Shown here: piece after piece, positions 18,670-26,827 of the stretch | Numbering within the stretch: position 1 is the stretch's first letter | Layout of the letters: each line of letters begins with the position of its first letter | Source of the DNA: Prochlorococcus sp. AG-436-D21 | Lineage (GTDB): Bacteria > Cyanobacteriota > Cyanobacteriia > PCC-6307 > Cyanobiaceae | Direction of reading: 5' to 3' | Length of the DNA: 55,752 bases | NCBI GenBank assembly: GCA_003212655.1 | Contig: QCPF01000008.1 | Location: forward strand, 1 to 55,752 | The notes under the pieces: generated by a model | Database searches by the model: none | What the model was told of the DNA's origin: nothing | Seen by the model: the letters and a program-made list of their open reading frames with translations, nothing else | Translations under genes and position numbers: made by a program

Positions 18670-19197
18670 ATGGGCCGAACACTAGAGAATAAGCAACAAA
18701 TCGTTACTGAGATTAAATCTCTATTAAACGACTCGGAAATGGCTGTAGTTCTTGACTATAAAGGTTTAACTATCAAAGAGATGTCAGATTTGCGATCTAG
18801 ATTGCAAACAACTAACGGCATCTGCAAAGTTACTAAAAATTCATTAATGCGTAAAGCAATTGATGGAGATAGTAATTGGAACGATCTTGAATCTTTACTG
18901 ACCGGAACAAATGCTTTTGTCTTAATTAAAGAAGATGTTGGTGGTGCTGTGAAGGCGATCCAATCTTTTCAAAAAGAGACCAATAAATCCGAAACCAAAG
19001 GAGCTTTATTTGAAGGAAGACTTCTTAGCAATTCTGAAATAAAAGAAATTGCAAGTCTTCCATCTAAAGAAGTATTGATGGCAAAAATTGCTGGCGCTCT
19101 AAATGGCGTTGCAACAAAAATTGCGATCTCTATCAATGAAGTACCTTCTGGACTTGCTAGATCACTTAAACAACATTCTGAAAAATCAGAATCTTAA
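18670..19197 (+). CDS. rplJ: 50S ribosomal protein L10
   Basis: L10 anchors the L7/L12 dimers of the ribosomal stalk. The 175-residue product has the globular N-terminal domain, with Leu-Asp-Tyr-Lys-Gly-Leu-Thr-Ile near residue 33 and Lys-Asn-Ser-Leu-Met-Arg-Lys-Ala near 60. A C-terminal helix from about 140 binds the L12 dimers. ATG start, 28 bp before rplL. The preceding structured leader probably mediates feedback control of both genes. Confidence 0.97.
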   Translation: MGRTLENKQQIVTEIKSLLNDSEMAVVLDYKGLTIKEMSDLRSRLQTTNGICKVTKNSLMRKAIDGDSNWNDLESLLTGTNAFVLIKEDVGGAVKAIQSFQKETNKSETKGALFEGRLLSNSEIKEIASLPSKEVLMAKIAGALNGVATKIAISINEVPSGLARSLKQHSEKSES

Positions 19198-19225
19198 ATT
19201 CAAACCCTAATTAACTTTTAAGAAA

Positions 19226-19621
19226 ATGTCCGCAAAAACTGAAGAAATTCTTGAATCATTAAAATCACTATCACTTTTAGAAGCTTCTGAGCTTGTAAAG
19301 CAAATTGAAGAGGCTTTTGGTGTATCTGCTGCAGCTTCTGCAGGTGTAGTAATGGCAGCTCCAGGAGCAGCTGGCGGTGACGCAGATGGTGGCGCTGCTG
19401 AAGAAAAAACTGAATTTGATGTAGTTCTAGAAAGCTTTGATGCAGCTGCAAAAATCAAAGTCCTTAAGGTTGTAAGAAATGCAACTGGTCTTGGTCTTGG
19501 CGATGCAAAAGCACTTGTTGAATCTGCACCAAAAACAGTAAAAGAAGGAATTGCTAAAGCAGATGCTGAATCTTTAAAGAAAGAGATTGAAGAAGCTGGC
19601 GGTAAAGTTACACTTAAGTAA
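19226..19621 (+). CDS. rplL: 50S ribosomal protein L7/L12
   Basis: Stalk protein that recruits translation factors. The 131-residue product has the N-terminal dimerisation helices (1-32), an Ala/Gly-rich hinge (about 33-60), and the conserved C-terminal domain with [15 protein letters not shown] and Glu-Glu-Ala-Gly-Gly-Lys-Val. ATG start. Codon use is visibly more biased than in neighbouring genes, as expected for a highly expressed protein. The reverse strand is open over most of this gene, but that open frame is a by-product of the Ala-rich sequence. Confidence 0.98.
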
Positions 19622-19636
19622 GAGTACATTTTTTTC

Positions 19637-19661
19637 AAGCCGATAACCTTAATATCGGCTT
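19637..19661 (+). repeat. Strong hairpin between rplL and rnhA
   Basis: A nine-base-pair stem AAGCCGATA/TATCGGCTT with an ACCTTAA loop lies 15 bases after the rplL stop and ends 8 bases before the rnhA start. No T tract follows, so it is not a standard terminator. It may protect the 3' end of the abundant rplJ-rplL mRNA, cause partial termination, or limit rnhA translation. Confidence 0.6.
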
Positions 19662-19669
19662 CAAAAATT

Positions 19670-20389
19670 ATGAATAGTGATAGTATTGCGATTGAAGCCG
19701 CAACAGATGGAGCCTGCAGTGGTAATCCAGGCCCAGGAGGTTGGGGGGGGTTGATAATTTTTGACGATAAAAGCGAATTAGAAATAGGTGGTTCCGAGCA
19801 AAATACCACTAATAATAGAATGGAACTCACTGCGGCTATAAAAACTCTTGAGAAATTAAAATCTTACCAATTAAAAGAGAACTTTAAACTAAGAACAGAT
19901 AGTAAATATGTCATAGAGGGTTATACAAAATGGATTATTAATTGGAAGAGAAATGGATGGAAAACTAGTTCAGGAAAACCAGTTCAAAATCTTGATCTAT
20001 GGCAAAAAATTGATCAATTAAGAATTAATGGCCTAATAATGGAATATGTTAAAGGTCATAGCGGGGATAAACAAAATGATAGGGTTGATAAAATTGCAAC
20101 TAATTACAGCAAAGGTATATCTATAGAAAGTAACTTAAAAAAAGCAGAATCCTCTATTGATTTTTTTGAAAAAAATGCACCTGCAGAACTTCAAGAATTA
20201 TTTTCAAGAAATGAATTAATTCAAAAATTTGCAGAAAAAAAGTACCTTTTAAGTTCACCTGAACTAGACACCTTATTGGGTGAAGAAAACCACTTAAAGA
20301 TAAAACAATATTCACTTTTTGAATGGCGCAATTGGAGATTGATTCCTAAAGATAAAAAATATTGGATAATAGAAAAAAAAGAATCCTGA
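19670..20389 (+). CDS. rnhA: Ribonuclease HI with C-terminal extension
   Basis: RNase HI cleaves RNA in RNA-DNA hybrids. The catalytic domain is at residues 1-150, with Asp in Ala-Thr-Asp-Gly-Ala-Cys-Ser-Gly-Asn-Pro near 14, Glu in Arg-Met-Glu-Leu near 52, Asp in Arg-Thr-Asp-Ser-Lys-Tyr near 76, His in Lys-Gly-His-Ser near 130 and the last Asp in Asp-Arg-Val-Asp near 140, all intact. The protein is 239 residues, about 85 longer than typical enzymes. The extra C-terminal part is charged, with a Trp-rich tail (Glu-Trp-Arg-Asn-Trp-Arg) that I cannot assign to a known domain. ATG start. It is six bases from pyrD, so the two genes are likely co-transcribed. Confidence 0.93.
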   Translation: MNSDSIAIEAATDGACSGNPGPGGWGGLIIFDDKSELEIGGSEQNTTNNRMELTAAIKTLEKLKSYQLKENFKLRTDSKYVIEGYTKWIINWKRNGWKTSSGKPVQNLDLWQKIDQLRINGLIMEYVKGHSGDKQNDRVDKIATNYSKGISIESNLKKAESSIDFFEKNAPAELQELFSRNELIQKFAEKKYLLSSPELDTLLGEENHLKIKQYSLFEWRNWRLIPKDKKYWIIEKKES

Positions 20390-20395
20390 TTTTTT

Positions 20396-21565
20396 ATGAA
20401 TGAACAAAAGGGGGTATTTAAAAATCTCTATAAAAACTTGATTACCCCTGTATTAAAAAAAGACTCTGGAATTGATGCAGAATACTTAACAAATTTATCT
20501 CTTAGCCTCCTATCATTCAGTTCAAGAAAATATAATTGGCCTGTAGTTTCTTCTATCTTAAAAAATCTAAATAAAGAATTTTCTGTAGTTGATAAAAGGT
20601 TAACTCAGAACATATGTGGAATAAATTTTTGTAATCCAATTGGTTTAGCTGCGGGTTTTGACAAAAATGGAAATGCCGCAAAAATATGGAAAGATTTTGG
20701 TTTTGGATTTGCTGAACTTGGTACGGTAACTAAATTTGCTCAGAATGGAAATCCCAAACCAAGGTTATTTAGATTAGCAGAAGAAGAGGCAGCATTAAAT
20801 AGAATGGGTTTCAATAACAATGGTTCTGAAAATCTAGTTAAAAATTTTGTCGAACAAGGAATTGAGTTTAAAAAAAATAGAAAGAATATTTGTTTAGGGA
20901 TAAATTTTGGTAAGTCTAAAATTACAGATTTGTCTCAAGCAAAAGATGACTATTTAACTTCTCTAAAATTATTAATTCCATATTGTGATTATGCAGCAAT
21001 AAACGTAAGTTCTCCAAATACTGAAGGACTAAGAAAATTACAAGATCCAATTCTTCTAAAAGAACTTCTTAGAGAAATTAAAAACTTACCTAATTGTCCA
21101 CCATTATTTGTAAAAATTGCGCCAGATTTAGGCCTTAAAGATATTGAAGATATTTGCCAATTAATAATCGAGGAAAACATCGATGGAATAATTGCTACAA
21201 ACACCAGCATTGATAGATTAGGTCTTGAAAATAGAAAGATCAGGCAAACTGGATTATTACTCTCTCAAGAGAATGGAGGATTAAGTGGAAGGCCTCTCCA
21301 AAAAAAAGCAAATCAAATAATAAAACATATACATAATATTGATAAAAAGATTATTTTAATTGGGGTTGGTGGAATAGATAGTCCTGAGTCAGCTTGGGAG
21401 AGAATTTGTTCTGGAGCATCATTAATTCAACTTTATACAGGATGGATATACAAGGGTCCACAATTAGTACCAGATATACTTGAGGGAATTATAAAGCAAC
21501 TCAATAACCATCAATTATCTAGTATAAAAGATGCAATTGGATCAGATTTAAAATGGGTTGAATAA
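20396..21565 (+). CDS. pyrD: Dihydroorotate dehydrogenase, class 2 (quinone-linked)
   Basis: Oxidises dihydroorotate to orotate in pyrimidine synthesis, passing electrons to membrane quinone. The 389-residue length and N-terminal helical extension (about 1-60, membrane-associating) mark class 2. The FMN barrel shows Asn-Pro-Ile-Gly-Leu-Ala-Ala-Gly-Phe-Asp-Lys-Asn-Gly near 81, Glu-Leu-Gly-Thr-Val-Thr, Asn-Arg-Met-Gly-Phe-Asn-Asn, the catalytic-base serine region Asn-Val-Ser-Ser-Pro-Asn-Thr near 203, and Ile-Gly-Val-Gly-Gly-Ile near 321. ATG start. It lies between rnhA and a CobD-like gene, each less than 10 bp away. Confidence 0.96.
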   Translation: MNEQKGVFKNLYKNLITPVLKKDSGIDAEYLTNLSLSLLSFSSRKYNWPVVSSILKNLNKEFSVVDKRLTQNICGINFCNPIGLAAGFDKNGNAAKIWKDFGFGFAELGTVTKFAQNGNPKPRLFRLAEEEAALNRMGFNNNGSENLVKNFVEQGIEFKKNRKNICLGINFGKSKITDLSQAKDDYLTSLKLLIPYCDYAAINVSSPNTEGLRKLQDPILLKELLREIKNLPNCPPLFVKIAPDLGLKDIEDICQLIIEENIDGIIATNTSIDRLGLENRKIRQTGLLLSQENGGLSGRPLQKKANQIIKHIHNIDKKIILIGVGGIDSPESAWERICSGASLIQLYTGWIYKGPQLVPDILEGIIKQLNNHQLSSIKDAIGSDLKWVE

Positions 21566-21574
21566 AATTATAGA

Positions 21575-22696
21575 ATGAATAATGAACCTCATGATTACTC
21601 AACTTTAGCCGTGCAAGAATCAAACTTGAAGCACGGTGGAAATGTATATGCAATTGCGAAAAAATTAAATTTATTACCCTCCGAAATCATTGATGCAAGT
21701 GCATCATTAGTACCCTTTGAACCTCCTCAAATACTAATAGATTCAATAAATACGGAAATTAAGAATCTTGGTTTTAGATATTACCCAGAGAGAAACTTGA
21801 GTGATCTGAAAGAAATAATCGGCAAATTTCATGGGATAGATCCAGACAATATATTGCCTGGGAATGGAGCTTCTGAATTAATAACCTGGGCAGGTTATGA
21901 AGCATCCAAATTCGGCATAAGTTGTATTCCTTCTCCATCATTTGTTGATTATGAAAGATCTTTAAATTGTTGGAATAGCAATTTTATACATTGCGAATTA
22001 CCAAAAACGTGGAATGATATTTTTCCTCAATCATTTCCGCTTCATCCAAAAGGTGATGTTATTTGGATAACAAATCCACATAACCCTACCGGCCAATTAT
22101 GGGATAAGAATTCATTGGAGGAAGTTGTGAAAAAATATAAATTAGTTATCTGCGATGAAGCTTTTTTATCGATAACACCTTCTGGAGACAAAGAATCTTT
22201 AATACCATTAACCAAAAGATTTGATAATTTATTAGTCTTGAGAAGCTTGACCAAAATCTTCAATATTCCTGGTCTTAGATTAGGTTACGTTATTGGCTCA
22301 TCGAAAAAACTTAAACAATGGGAAATAAATAGAGATCCTTGGCCTTTAAATTCATTTTCCATTAAAGCCGGAATTGATTTACTAAGTAATAAGAAATTCT
22401 ATGAACAGTGGACAAAACAGATTCACAGCTGGATAAATATTGAAAAAAAGAGAGTATTTGAAAAATTATTAAAAATAGAGAACCTTAAAATTCATAACTC
22501 TTCAACCAACTTTTTTTTAATAGAAAGTGAAACATCCTTATCTCCAAATATAAAATACTTAGAAAATAAGGGAATATTGCTTAGAGAATGCACTTCATTT
22601 AAATTTCTTGACGAAAAATGGGCAAGAATAAGTCTGCAGAATAGAAAAAATAACAATCTTTTATGTGAAGAAATTCAGAATTCTTTTAAAAAATAA
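21575..22696 (+). CDS. cobD: PLP aminotransferase-fold enzyme, CobD/CobC-like threonine-phosphate decarboxylase
   Basis: Fold-type I PLP enzyme of 373 residues. The opening motif His-Gly-Gly-Asn-Val-Tyr (about 21-26) is typical of the threonine-phosphate decarboxylases that make the aminopropanol linker of cobamides, rather than of HisC. The PLP site includes Gly-Asn-Gly-Ala-Ser-Glu near 98, Asn-Pro-His-Asn-Pro-Thr-Gly near 169, Asp-Glu-Ala-Phe and the Schiff-base lysine in Leu-Arg-Ser-Leu-Thr-Lys near 228, then Gly-Leu-Arg-Leu-Gly-Tyr. Prochlorococcus makes pseudocobalamin, so this function fits, but a HisC-like aminotransferase cannot be excluded. ATG start, nine bases after pyrD. Its last 22 bases overlap the convergent murG gene. 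Confidence 0.78.
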   Translation: MNNEPHDYSTLAVQESNLKHGGNVYAIAKKLNLLPSEIIDASASLVPFEPPQILIDSINTEIKNLGFRYYPERNLSDLKEIIGKFHGIDPDNILPGNGASELITWAGYEASKFGISCIPSPSFVDYERSLNCWNSNFIHCELPKTWNDIFPQSFPLHPKGDVIWITNPHNPTGQLWDKNSLEEVVKKYKLVICDEAFLSITPSGDKESLIPLTKRFDNLLVLRSLTKIFNIPGLRLGYVIGSSKKLKQWEINRDPWPLNSFSIKAGIDLLSNKKFYEQWTKQIHSWINIEKKRVFEKLLKIENLKIHNSSTNFFLIESETSLSPNIKYLENKGILLRECTSFKFLDEKWARISLQNRKNNNLLCEEIQNSFKK

Positions 22697-23766
22697 TTAA
22701 TATATTTTTTAATCTCATTTTTAGATTTAATTTTATTATTATTTTCCATATTCTTCTTCATGAGATCTAATATTTCATAATGATTTTTTCCCTTTTTTGA
22801 TTTTATTTTAAAAATTCTTTCTAGAGTTTCTTCAAAAACTTCTTTAGACATTTTATTCTGATTGATTAAAACTGAGCCTCCACTTGCAGCAAGAATCATG
22901 CCATTTTTCTCCTGATGATTATTTTTAGAATCTGGATAGGGAATTAAAATTGAAGGTTTTTCAGCCTCCATTAATTCATTGATTGTTCCTGAACCAGATC
23001 TCGATATTACAAGATCACAGTTTTGAATTAAAGCTGCTATTTCATTAGTAAATCTCTTTTGAATATAATTTTTAGAGTTTTTTACATGAAAAGGTTTTAG
23101 ATTAAATTCGCCAACAATATGAACTATCCGAAATTGTTTTTTTATTAAAAATTCTTGAGATTCATAAAGAATTTGGTTTATAGCTTTTGCTCCTTGACTA
23201 CCTCCCATAACAATCAAAAGAGGTCCATTTCCTTTTGGAACCCATTCTGGCAAATAATTAAATTTATAGAATTGCTCTCTTAAAGGTGTTCCAGTGAAAA
23301 TAGTTTTACAATTTTTTAAATAAGAATTTGTTTCTTTAAATCCTAAAAGAACATAGTTACATAAAAAACCAAAATATTTCGTGACCATTCCTGGAATTAC
23401 ATTTGATTCATGAATAATGATAGGTATCCTTAGAAGTTTTGAAGCAACAATAGTAGGTGCTGATATGTAACCGCCAGTCGCAAAAACTAAGTTAATTTTT
23501 TTTTCTTTTAAGATCCTCATTATTTGAAAAGTTGACATTAAAATTTCTATATATTGATAAAACAAAAAAATATTTTTTCTTGGTGTCTTTAGATTCAAAG
23601 TCCTCAAATTATATTTTTCGGGAATAAAATTTGCATCAAGTCTTTGACTAACACCCAACCAATGAATATTCCATTCATCTTCCACCTCTTTAGAAACTGC
23701 TAAGGCTGGGAAAATATGCCCCCCTGTTCCACTTGCTGCAACTAATAAATTATTTTTTTTAGACAT
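22675..23766 (-). CDS. murG: UDP-GlcNAc:undecaprenyl-pyrophosphoryl-MurNAc-pentapeptide transferase MurG
   Basis: Transfers GlcNAc to lipid I to make lipid II on the inner face of the membrane. The 363-residue GT-B enzyme has the first glycine-rich loop Ala-Ser-Gly-Thr-Gly-Gly-His-Ile-Phe-Pro-Ala at about 10-20, the second Ala-Thr-Gly-Gly-Tyr-Ile-Ser-Ala-Pro near 95, and the donor-binding segment Met-Gly-Gly-Ser-Gln-Gly-Ala near 187. It also has Ser-Arg-Ser-Gly-Ser-Gly-Thr-Ile-Asn-Glu-Leu near 255. ATG start. It diverges from the exported unknown protein across only 31 bp, which must hold both start regions, and its 3' end overlaps the cobD-like gene on the other strand. Confidence 0.95.
   Translation of the reverse strand: MSKKNNLLVAASGTGGHIFPALAVSKEVEDEWNIHWLGVSQRLDANFIPEKYNLRTLNLKTPRKNIFLFYQYIEILMSTFQIMRILKEKKINLVFATGGYISAPTIVASKLLRIPIIIHESNVIPGMVTKYFGFLCNYVLLGFKETNSYLKNCKTIFTGTPLREQFYKFNYLPEWVPKGNGPLLIVMGGSQGAKAINQILYESQEFLIKKQFRIVHIVGEFNLKPFHVKNSKNYIQKRFTNEIAALIQNCDLVISRSGSGTINELMEAEKPSILIPYPDSKNNHQEKNGMILAASGGSVLINQNKMSKEVFEETLERIFKIKSKKGKNHYEILDLMKKNMENNNKIKSKNEIKKYINYFLKEF
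22686..22712. repeat. AT-only inverted repeat at cobD-like/murG convergent overlap
   Basis: TTAAAAAATA and TATTTTTTAA form ten base pairs around an ATTAATA loop. The repeat spans the last codons of both convergent genes. Being AT-only it is thermally weak, and such repeats arise by chance in this base composition. Confidence 0.4.
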
Positions 23767-23797
23767 AAAAACCTAAAATAGTAGAATAAAATAACCA

Positions 23798-24532
23798 ATG
23801 ATTAATATGTTTAATTTCAACTTATTCAAAAATATAGGATTTCTTCTCTACTTATTTGTTTATCTTATTTTTCCCCATTCAGCAATAACGCAAACTTTGA
23901 AAGTTGATTTTATAAGAAATCTAGAAAACTCCTTAAATGCAAAAGATTTAGAATTCATTAGAAAAAATTTTAGAAATGAAGAAAGCCAAAATATACCAAA
24001 ACAATTTTCAAAGATTATTAATGATTTCCCCAACAGCAAATGGAAGATCAAAAGATTAAAATCTAATATTCCAGATCAAGATATTTTGCGAATAAAAGTT
24101 TTTGGGGAAAAAATAGTTAATGGAGAAATATATATACTCGAATCCAAATTTGATTATTTATTTTCAATCGTAAATGGAAAAATAGATGAAGGGATTATCA
24201 AAAATTTATTCACCACAATAAGAAACGATAATAAAAAAATAGATATTAGTTTTAAAATTCCTGATAGAGTTCTTACTGGTTCAAAATACGATATCGATAT
24301 AATTCTAAATAAGCCTCTTGAAGAAGTGATTATTGCTGGAGCTATAAAACCTCATCAAGTTAATTCATTGTTTGAACAAGAAATATTATTGGAGCCTTTG
24401 CCGTCTGGAGGGATTTTTAAAATAACAAGAGCCCCTTCAAAACCAGGGATACAAATTTGGTCAGGAATCATAGCTCATCCTGAAGGAATGATTACTTTTA
24501 CAAAGAGCATTGATATTGTTGATAAGATATAG
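23798..24532 (+). CDS. Exported protein of unknown function
   Basis: I do not recognise the family. The 244-residue product has a clear N-terminal hydrophobic segment (about residues 12-28) ending at Ala-Ile-Thr-Gln, which looks like a signal peptide. The mature part is mixed alpha/beta and rich in Ile and Lys, without cysteines. An early helical part (about 35-70) is followed by repeated beta-strand-like stretches, with Pro-Ser-Lys-Pro-Gly-Ile-Gln-Ile-Trp-Ser-Gly near 215 resembling an immunoglobulin-like or beta-sandwich edge. Periplasmic or thylakoid-lumen location is inferred from the signal. ATG start. A second in-frame ATG three codons later is equally possible. It is divergent from murG and ends one base from the convergent pgk. 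Confidence 0.75.
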   Translation: MINMFNFNLFKNIGFLLYLFVYLIFPHSAITQTLKVDFIRNLENSLNAKDLEFIRKNFRNEESQNIPKQFSKIINDFPNSKWKIKRLKSNIPDQDILRIKVFGEKIVNGEIYILESKFDYLFSIVNGKIDEGIIKNLFTTIRNDNKKIDISFKIPDRVLTGSKYDIDIILNKPLEEVIIAGAIKPHQVNSLFEQEILLEPLPSGGIFKITRAPSKPGIQIWSGIIAHPEGMITFTKSIDIVDKI

Positions 24533-24533
24533 C

Positions 24534-25742
24534 TTAAGCGTCATTTAACGCAGCCACACCTGGTAAAGTTTTACCTTCTAAAAGTTCCAAACTAGCACCA
24601 CCTCCAGTAGATATGTGAGACATTTTCTCAGCTAACCCTGCTTTTTCAACTGCTGCAACTGAATCTCCACCACCAATTATTGTACAAACTTCAGAAAAAG
24701 CACTTAAGTCTGCAAGAGTCGTAGCTATTGCATTTGTACCATCTGCAAATTTATCAAATTCAAAAACTCCCATTGGACCATTCCAAATAATTGTCTTACA
24801 TTCTGCAAGAGCATTCTGAAAAACTTTAATGGAATCTGGACCAATATCTAGACCCATCCAATTCCCACTAATTGCATCAATTTGAGATATTTTACTATTG
24901 GCATCAGGAGAAAATTCATCAGCCAAAACCACATCAGTGGGTAGTAGCAATTCTACTCCTTTTGCTTTTGCTTTTGCTTCTAAATCTTTAGCAAGCTCGA
25001 GTTTATCTTCTTCTACAAGGCTCTTTCCGACATCTAAACCTCTAGCTTTATAAAAAGTAAAAATCATACCTCCACCAATCATGATTTTATCGCACTTATC
25101 TAGTAAAGAATCAAGTACTCCTATTTTGCTACTAACCTTTGATCCTCCAACTATTGCTGCCAATGGACGATTTGGGGAATCTACAGCTCCTTGTAGGTAT
25201 TTCAATTCTTTTTCTAAAAGGAATCCAGCTACTGAGGGACTTAAATAATTTGTAACACCCTGAGTTGAAGCATGCGCTCTATGAGCAGCACCGAAAGCAT
25301 CATTTACATACATATCTGCATGTGATGCTAATTTTTCAGCAAACTCCAGGTCGTTCTTTTCCTCTTGACCAAAAAAACGAACATTCTCAAGTAAAAGAAC
25401 ATCTCCATTAGATAAGCTATTTGATTGTGCAACTGCTTCATCACCAATACAACTGTTAGTAAGAGCAACATTTTGCCCCAACAATTCACTTAATCTTGCT
25501 GCTACTGGAGTTAATCTCATTTTTTCATTTACCTGACCCTTCGGTCTACCAAAATGAGCAGCTAAAATTACTTTTGCAGAATGATTAATAAGATATTCAA
25601 TAGTTGGGATCGCAGCACGAATACGCGTATCGTCGGTTATTTGACCGTCTTCATTTAATGGAACATTAAAATCTACTCTTACAAGAACTTTTTTTCCTTC
25701 TAAATGTGTCTTATCAAGACTGGAAAGAGATAATTTTGACAT
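24534..25742 (-). CDS. pgk: Phosphoglycerate kinase
   Basis: Phosphorylates 3-phosphoglycerate in the Calvin cycle and works in reverse in glycolysis. The 402-residue length is standard. Visible features are Val-Arg-Val-Asp-Phe-Asn-Val-Pro at about 21-28, the His-Phe-Gly-Arg-Pro-Lys-Gly loop near 63, [11 protein letters not shown], the Gly-Gly-Ser-Lys-Val segment near 199, Asn-Gly-Pro-Met-Gly-Val-Phe-Glu near 325, and the terminal Gly-Gly-Gly-Asp-Ser and Ser-Thr-Gly-Gly-Gly-Ala-Ser. ATG start. A perfect NtcA-type motif with correctly spaced -10 lies upstream (separate entry). Confidence 0.98.
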   Translation of the reverse strand: MSKLSLSSLDKTHLEGKKVLVRVDFNVPLNEDGQITDDTRIRAAIPTIEYLINHSAKVILAAHFGRPKGQVNEKMRLTPVAARLSELLGQNVALTNSCIGDEAVAQSNSLSNGDVLLLENVRFFGQEEKNDLEFAEKLASHADMYVNDAFGAAHRAHASTQGVTNYLSPSVAGFLLEKELKYLQGAVDSPNRPLAAIVGGSKVSSKIGVLDSLLDKCDKIMIGGGMIFTFYKARGLDVGKSLVEEDKLELAKDLEAKAKAKGVELLLPTDVVLADEFSPDANSKISQIDAISGNWMGLDIGPDSIKVFQNALAECKTIIWNGPMGVFEFDKFADGTNAIATTLADLSAFSEVCTIIGGGDSVAAVEKAGLAEKMSHISTGGGASLELLEGKTLPGVAALNDA

Positions 25743-25775
25743 TAAACAAGCTATATTTATAATCTCAAGACCCTA

Positions 25776-25818
25776 ACGTTAATTTGGGCTTATTGGGTTA
25801 AAAAGTAGTTACTGTTAC
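25776..25818 (-). promoter_or_regulatory. Candidate NtcA-activated promoter of pgk
   Basis: On the minus strand GTA-N8-TAC (25805-25818) is followed after 23 bases by TAACGT (25776-25781), which fits TAN3T. Together they give the class II NtcA promoter layout, with a transcript start about 28 bases before the pgk ATG. The GTA-N8-TAC motif is symmetric and occurs by chance in AT-rich DNA, so this is a prediction only. Confidence 0.45.
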
Positions 25819-25954
25819 CTATGCCTTAATAAATTTTAAGAATTAACGATTATAAAAATTTTTAGTTATTAAATTTATACTAAAATTTAGAAGTAAATAC
25901 TTTTGAAACTTATAAAAACTAAAAGGAATACAAAATTTTATTTGATTTATTGAA

Positions 25955-26827
25955 GTGGACATACCCAAAATCCAATGGTACCCAGGCCATATCGCAAAAG
26001 CAGAAAAGAAATTATCTGAAGTTATCAATAAAGTAGATTTAGTTATAGAGGTGAGAGATGCACGAATTCCTTTGTCAACAGGACATCCACACTTAAATAA
26101 ATGGATAAATAATAAAAAACATATTCTTGTCATTAACAGATCAGATATGATCTCCCCGAATACAATCAATAGTTGGAATAAATGGTTTAATTCTAAAGAT
26201 CAATATCCTCTTTGGTGTGATGCTAAAAGAGGAATAGGGATTAAAGAAATTTGTAAGTCAGCCAAAGATTCTAGGTCGTCAATCGACGATAGAAGACTCT
26301 CTAGAGGAATGCGAATTAGGCCAATTAGAGCCCTTACACTTGGTTTTCCAAACGTAGGAAAGTCGGCATTAATTAATAGAATCGCAAATAAAAGAGTTGT
26401 AGATAGCGCTAGGAAAGCAGGCGTGACTCGTAATTTAAGATGGATAAAATTAGAAAGTGGTATAGATCTGCTAGATGCTCCTGGTGTTATACCTCCAAAT
26501 TTAGAAGATCAAAAATCAGCACTTAATCTTGCACTGTGTGACGATATTGGAGAAGCTGCTTATGAAATAGAGAGTGTCGCAATTGGATTTATCAAAATTA
26601 TATCCACTCTCAACAAAGATAAGAATGCGAATATCTCAGTTAAACAAATATCTAATAGATATGGAGTTGATATTACTAAAGGCTTTAAGAGTCCTTCTGC
26701 TTGGATCGACGAAGCAGCTTCAAAACATACCTCTGGCGATAAAAGGAGAATGTCTCATAAGTTATTGGAAGATTATAGAAATCAAATGCTGGGTAAAATT
26801 GCTTTAGAAGTCCCACTATGGAATTAA
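25955..26827 (+). CDS. ylqF: Circularly permuted GTPase, RbgA/YlqF type (50S assembly)
   Basis: RbgA/YlqF GTPases act late in 50S subunit maturation. The 290-residue product shows the permuted motif order: N-terminal Trp-Tyr-Pro-Gly-His-Ile-Ala-Lys-Ala (7-15), G4 as Asn-Arg-Ser-Asp near 63, G1 as Gly-Phe-Pro-Asn-Val-Gly-Lys-Ser near 129, then G2 in Gly-Val-Thr-Arg near 156 and G3 in Asp-Ala-Pro-Gly near 173. G4 has Arg instead of Lys, a change seen in some family members. GTG start, directly before the conserved Ile-Gln-Trp-Tyr-Pro-Gly-His. Its last 10 bases overlap the RluD-type gene, so the two ribosome-maturation genes are coupled. Confidence 0.93.
   Translation: MDIPKIQWYPGHIAKAEKKLSEVINKVDLVIEVRDARIPLSTGHPHLNKWINNKKHILVINRSDMISPNTINSWNKWFNSKDQYPLWCDAKRGIGIKEICKSAKDSRSSIDDRRLSRGMRIRPIRALTLGFPNVGKSALINRIANKRVVDSARKAGVTRNLRWIKLESGIDLLDAPGVIPPNLEDQKSALNLALCDDIGEAAYEIESVAIGFIKIISTLNKDKNANISVKQISNRYGVDITKGFKSPSAWIDEAASKHTSGDKRRMSHKLLEDYRNQMLGKIALEVPLWN

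Noticed and set aside
19207..19830. Long minus-strand open frame of about 207 codons across rplL and the start of rnhA
   Set aside because: It is antisense to two certain genes, its composition is a mirror of their Ala/Gly-rich codons, and it resembles no known protein.
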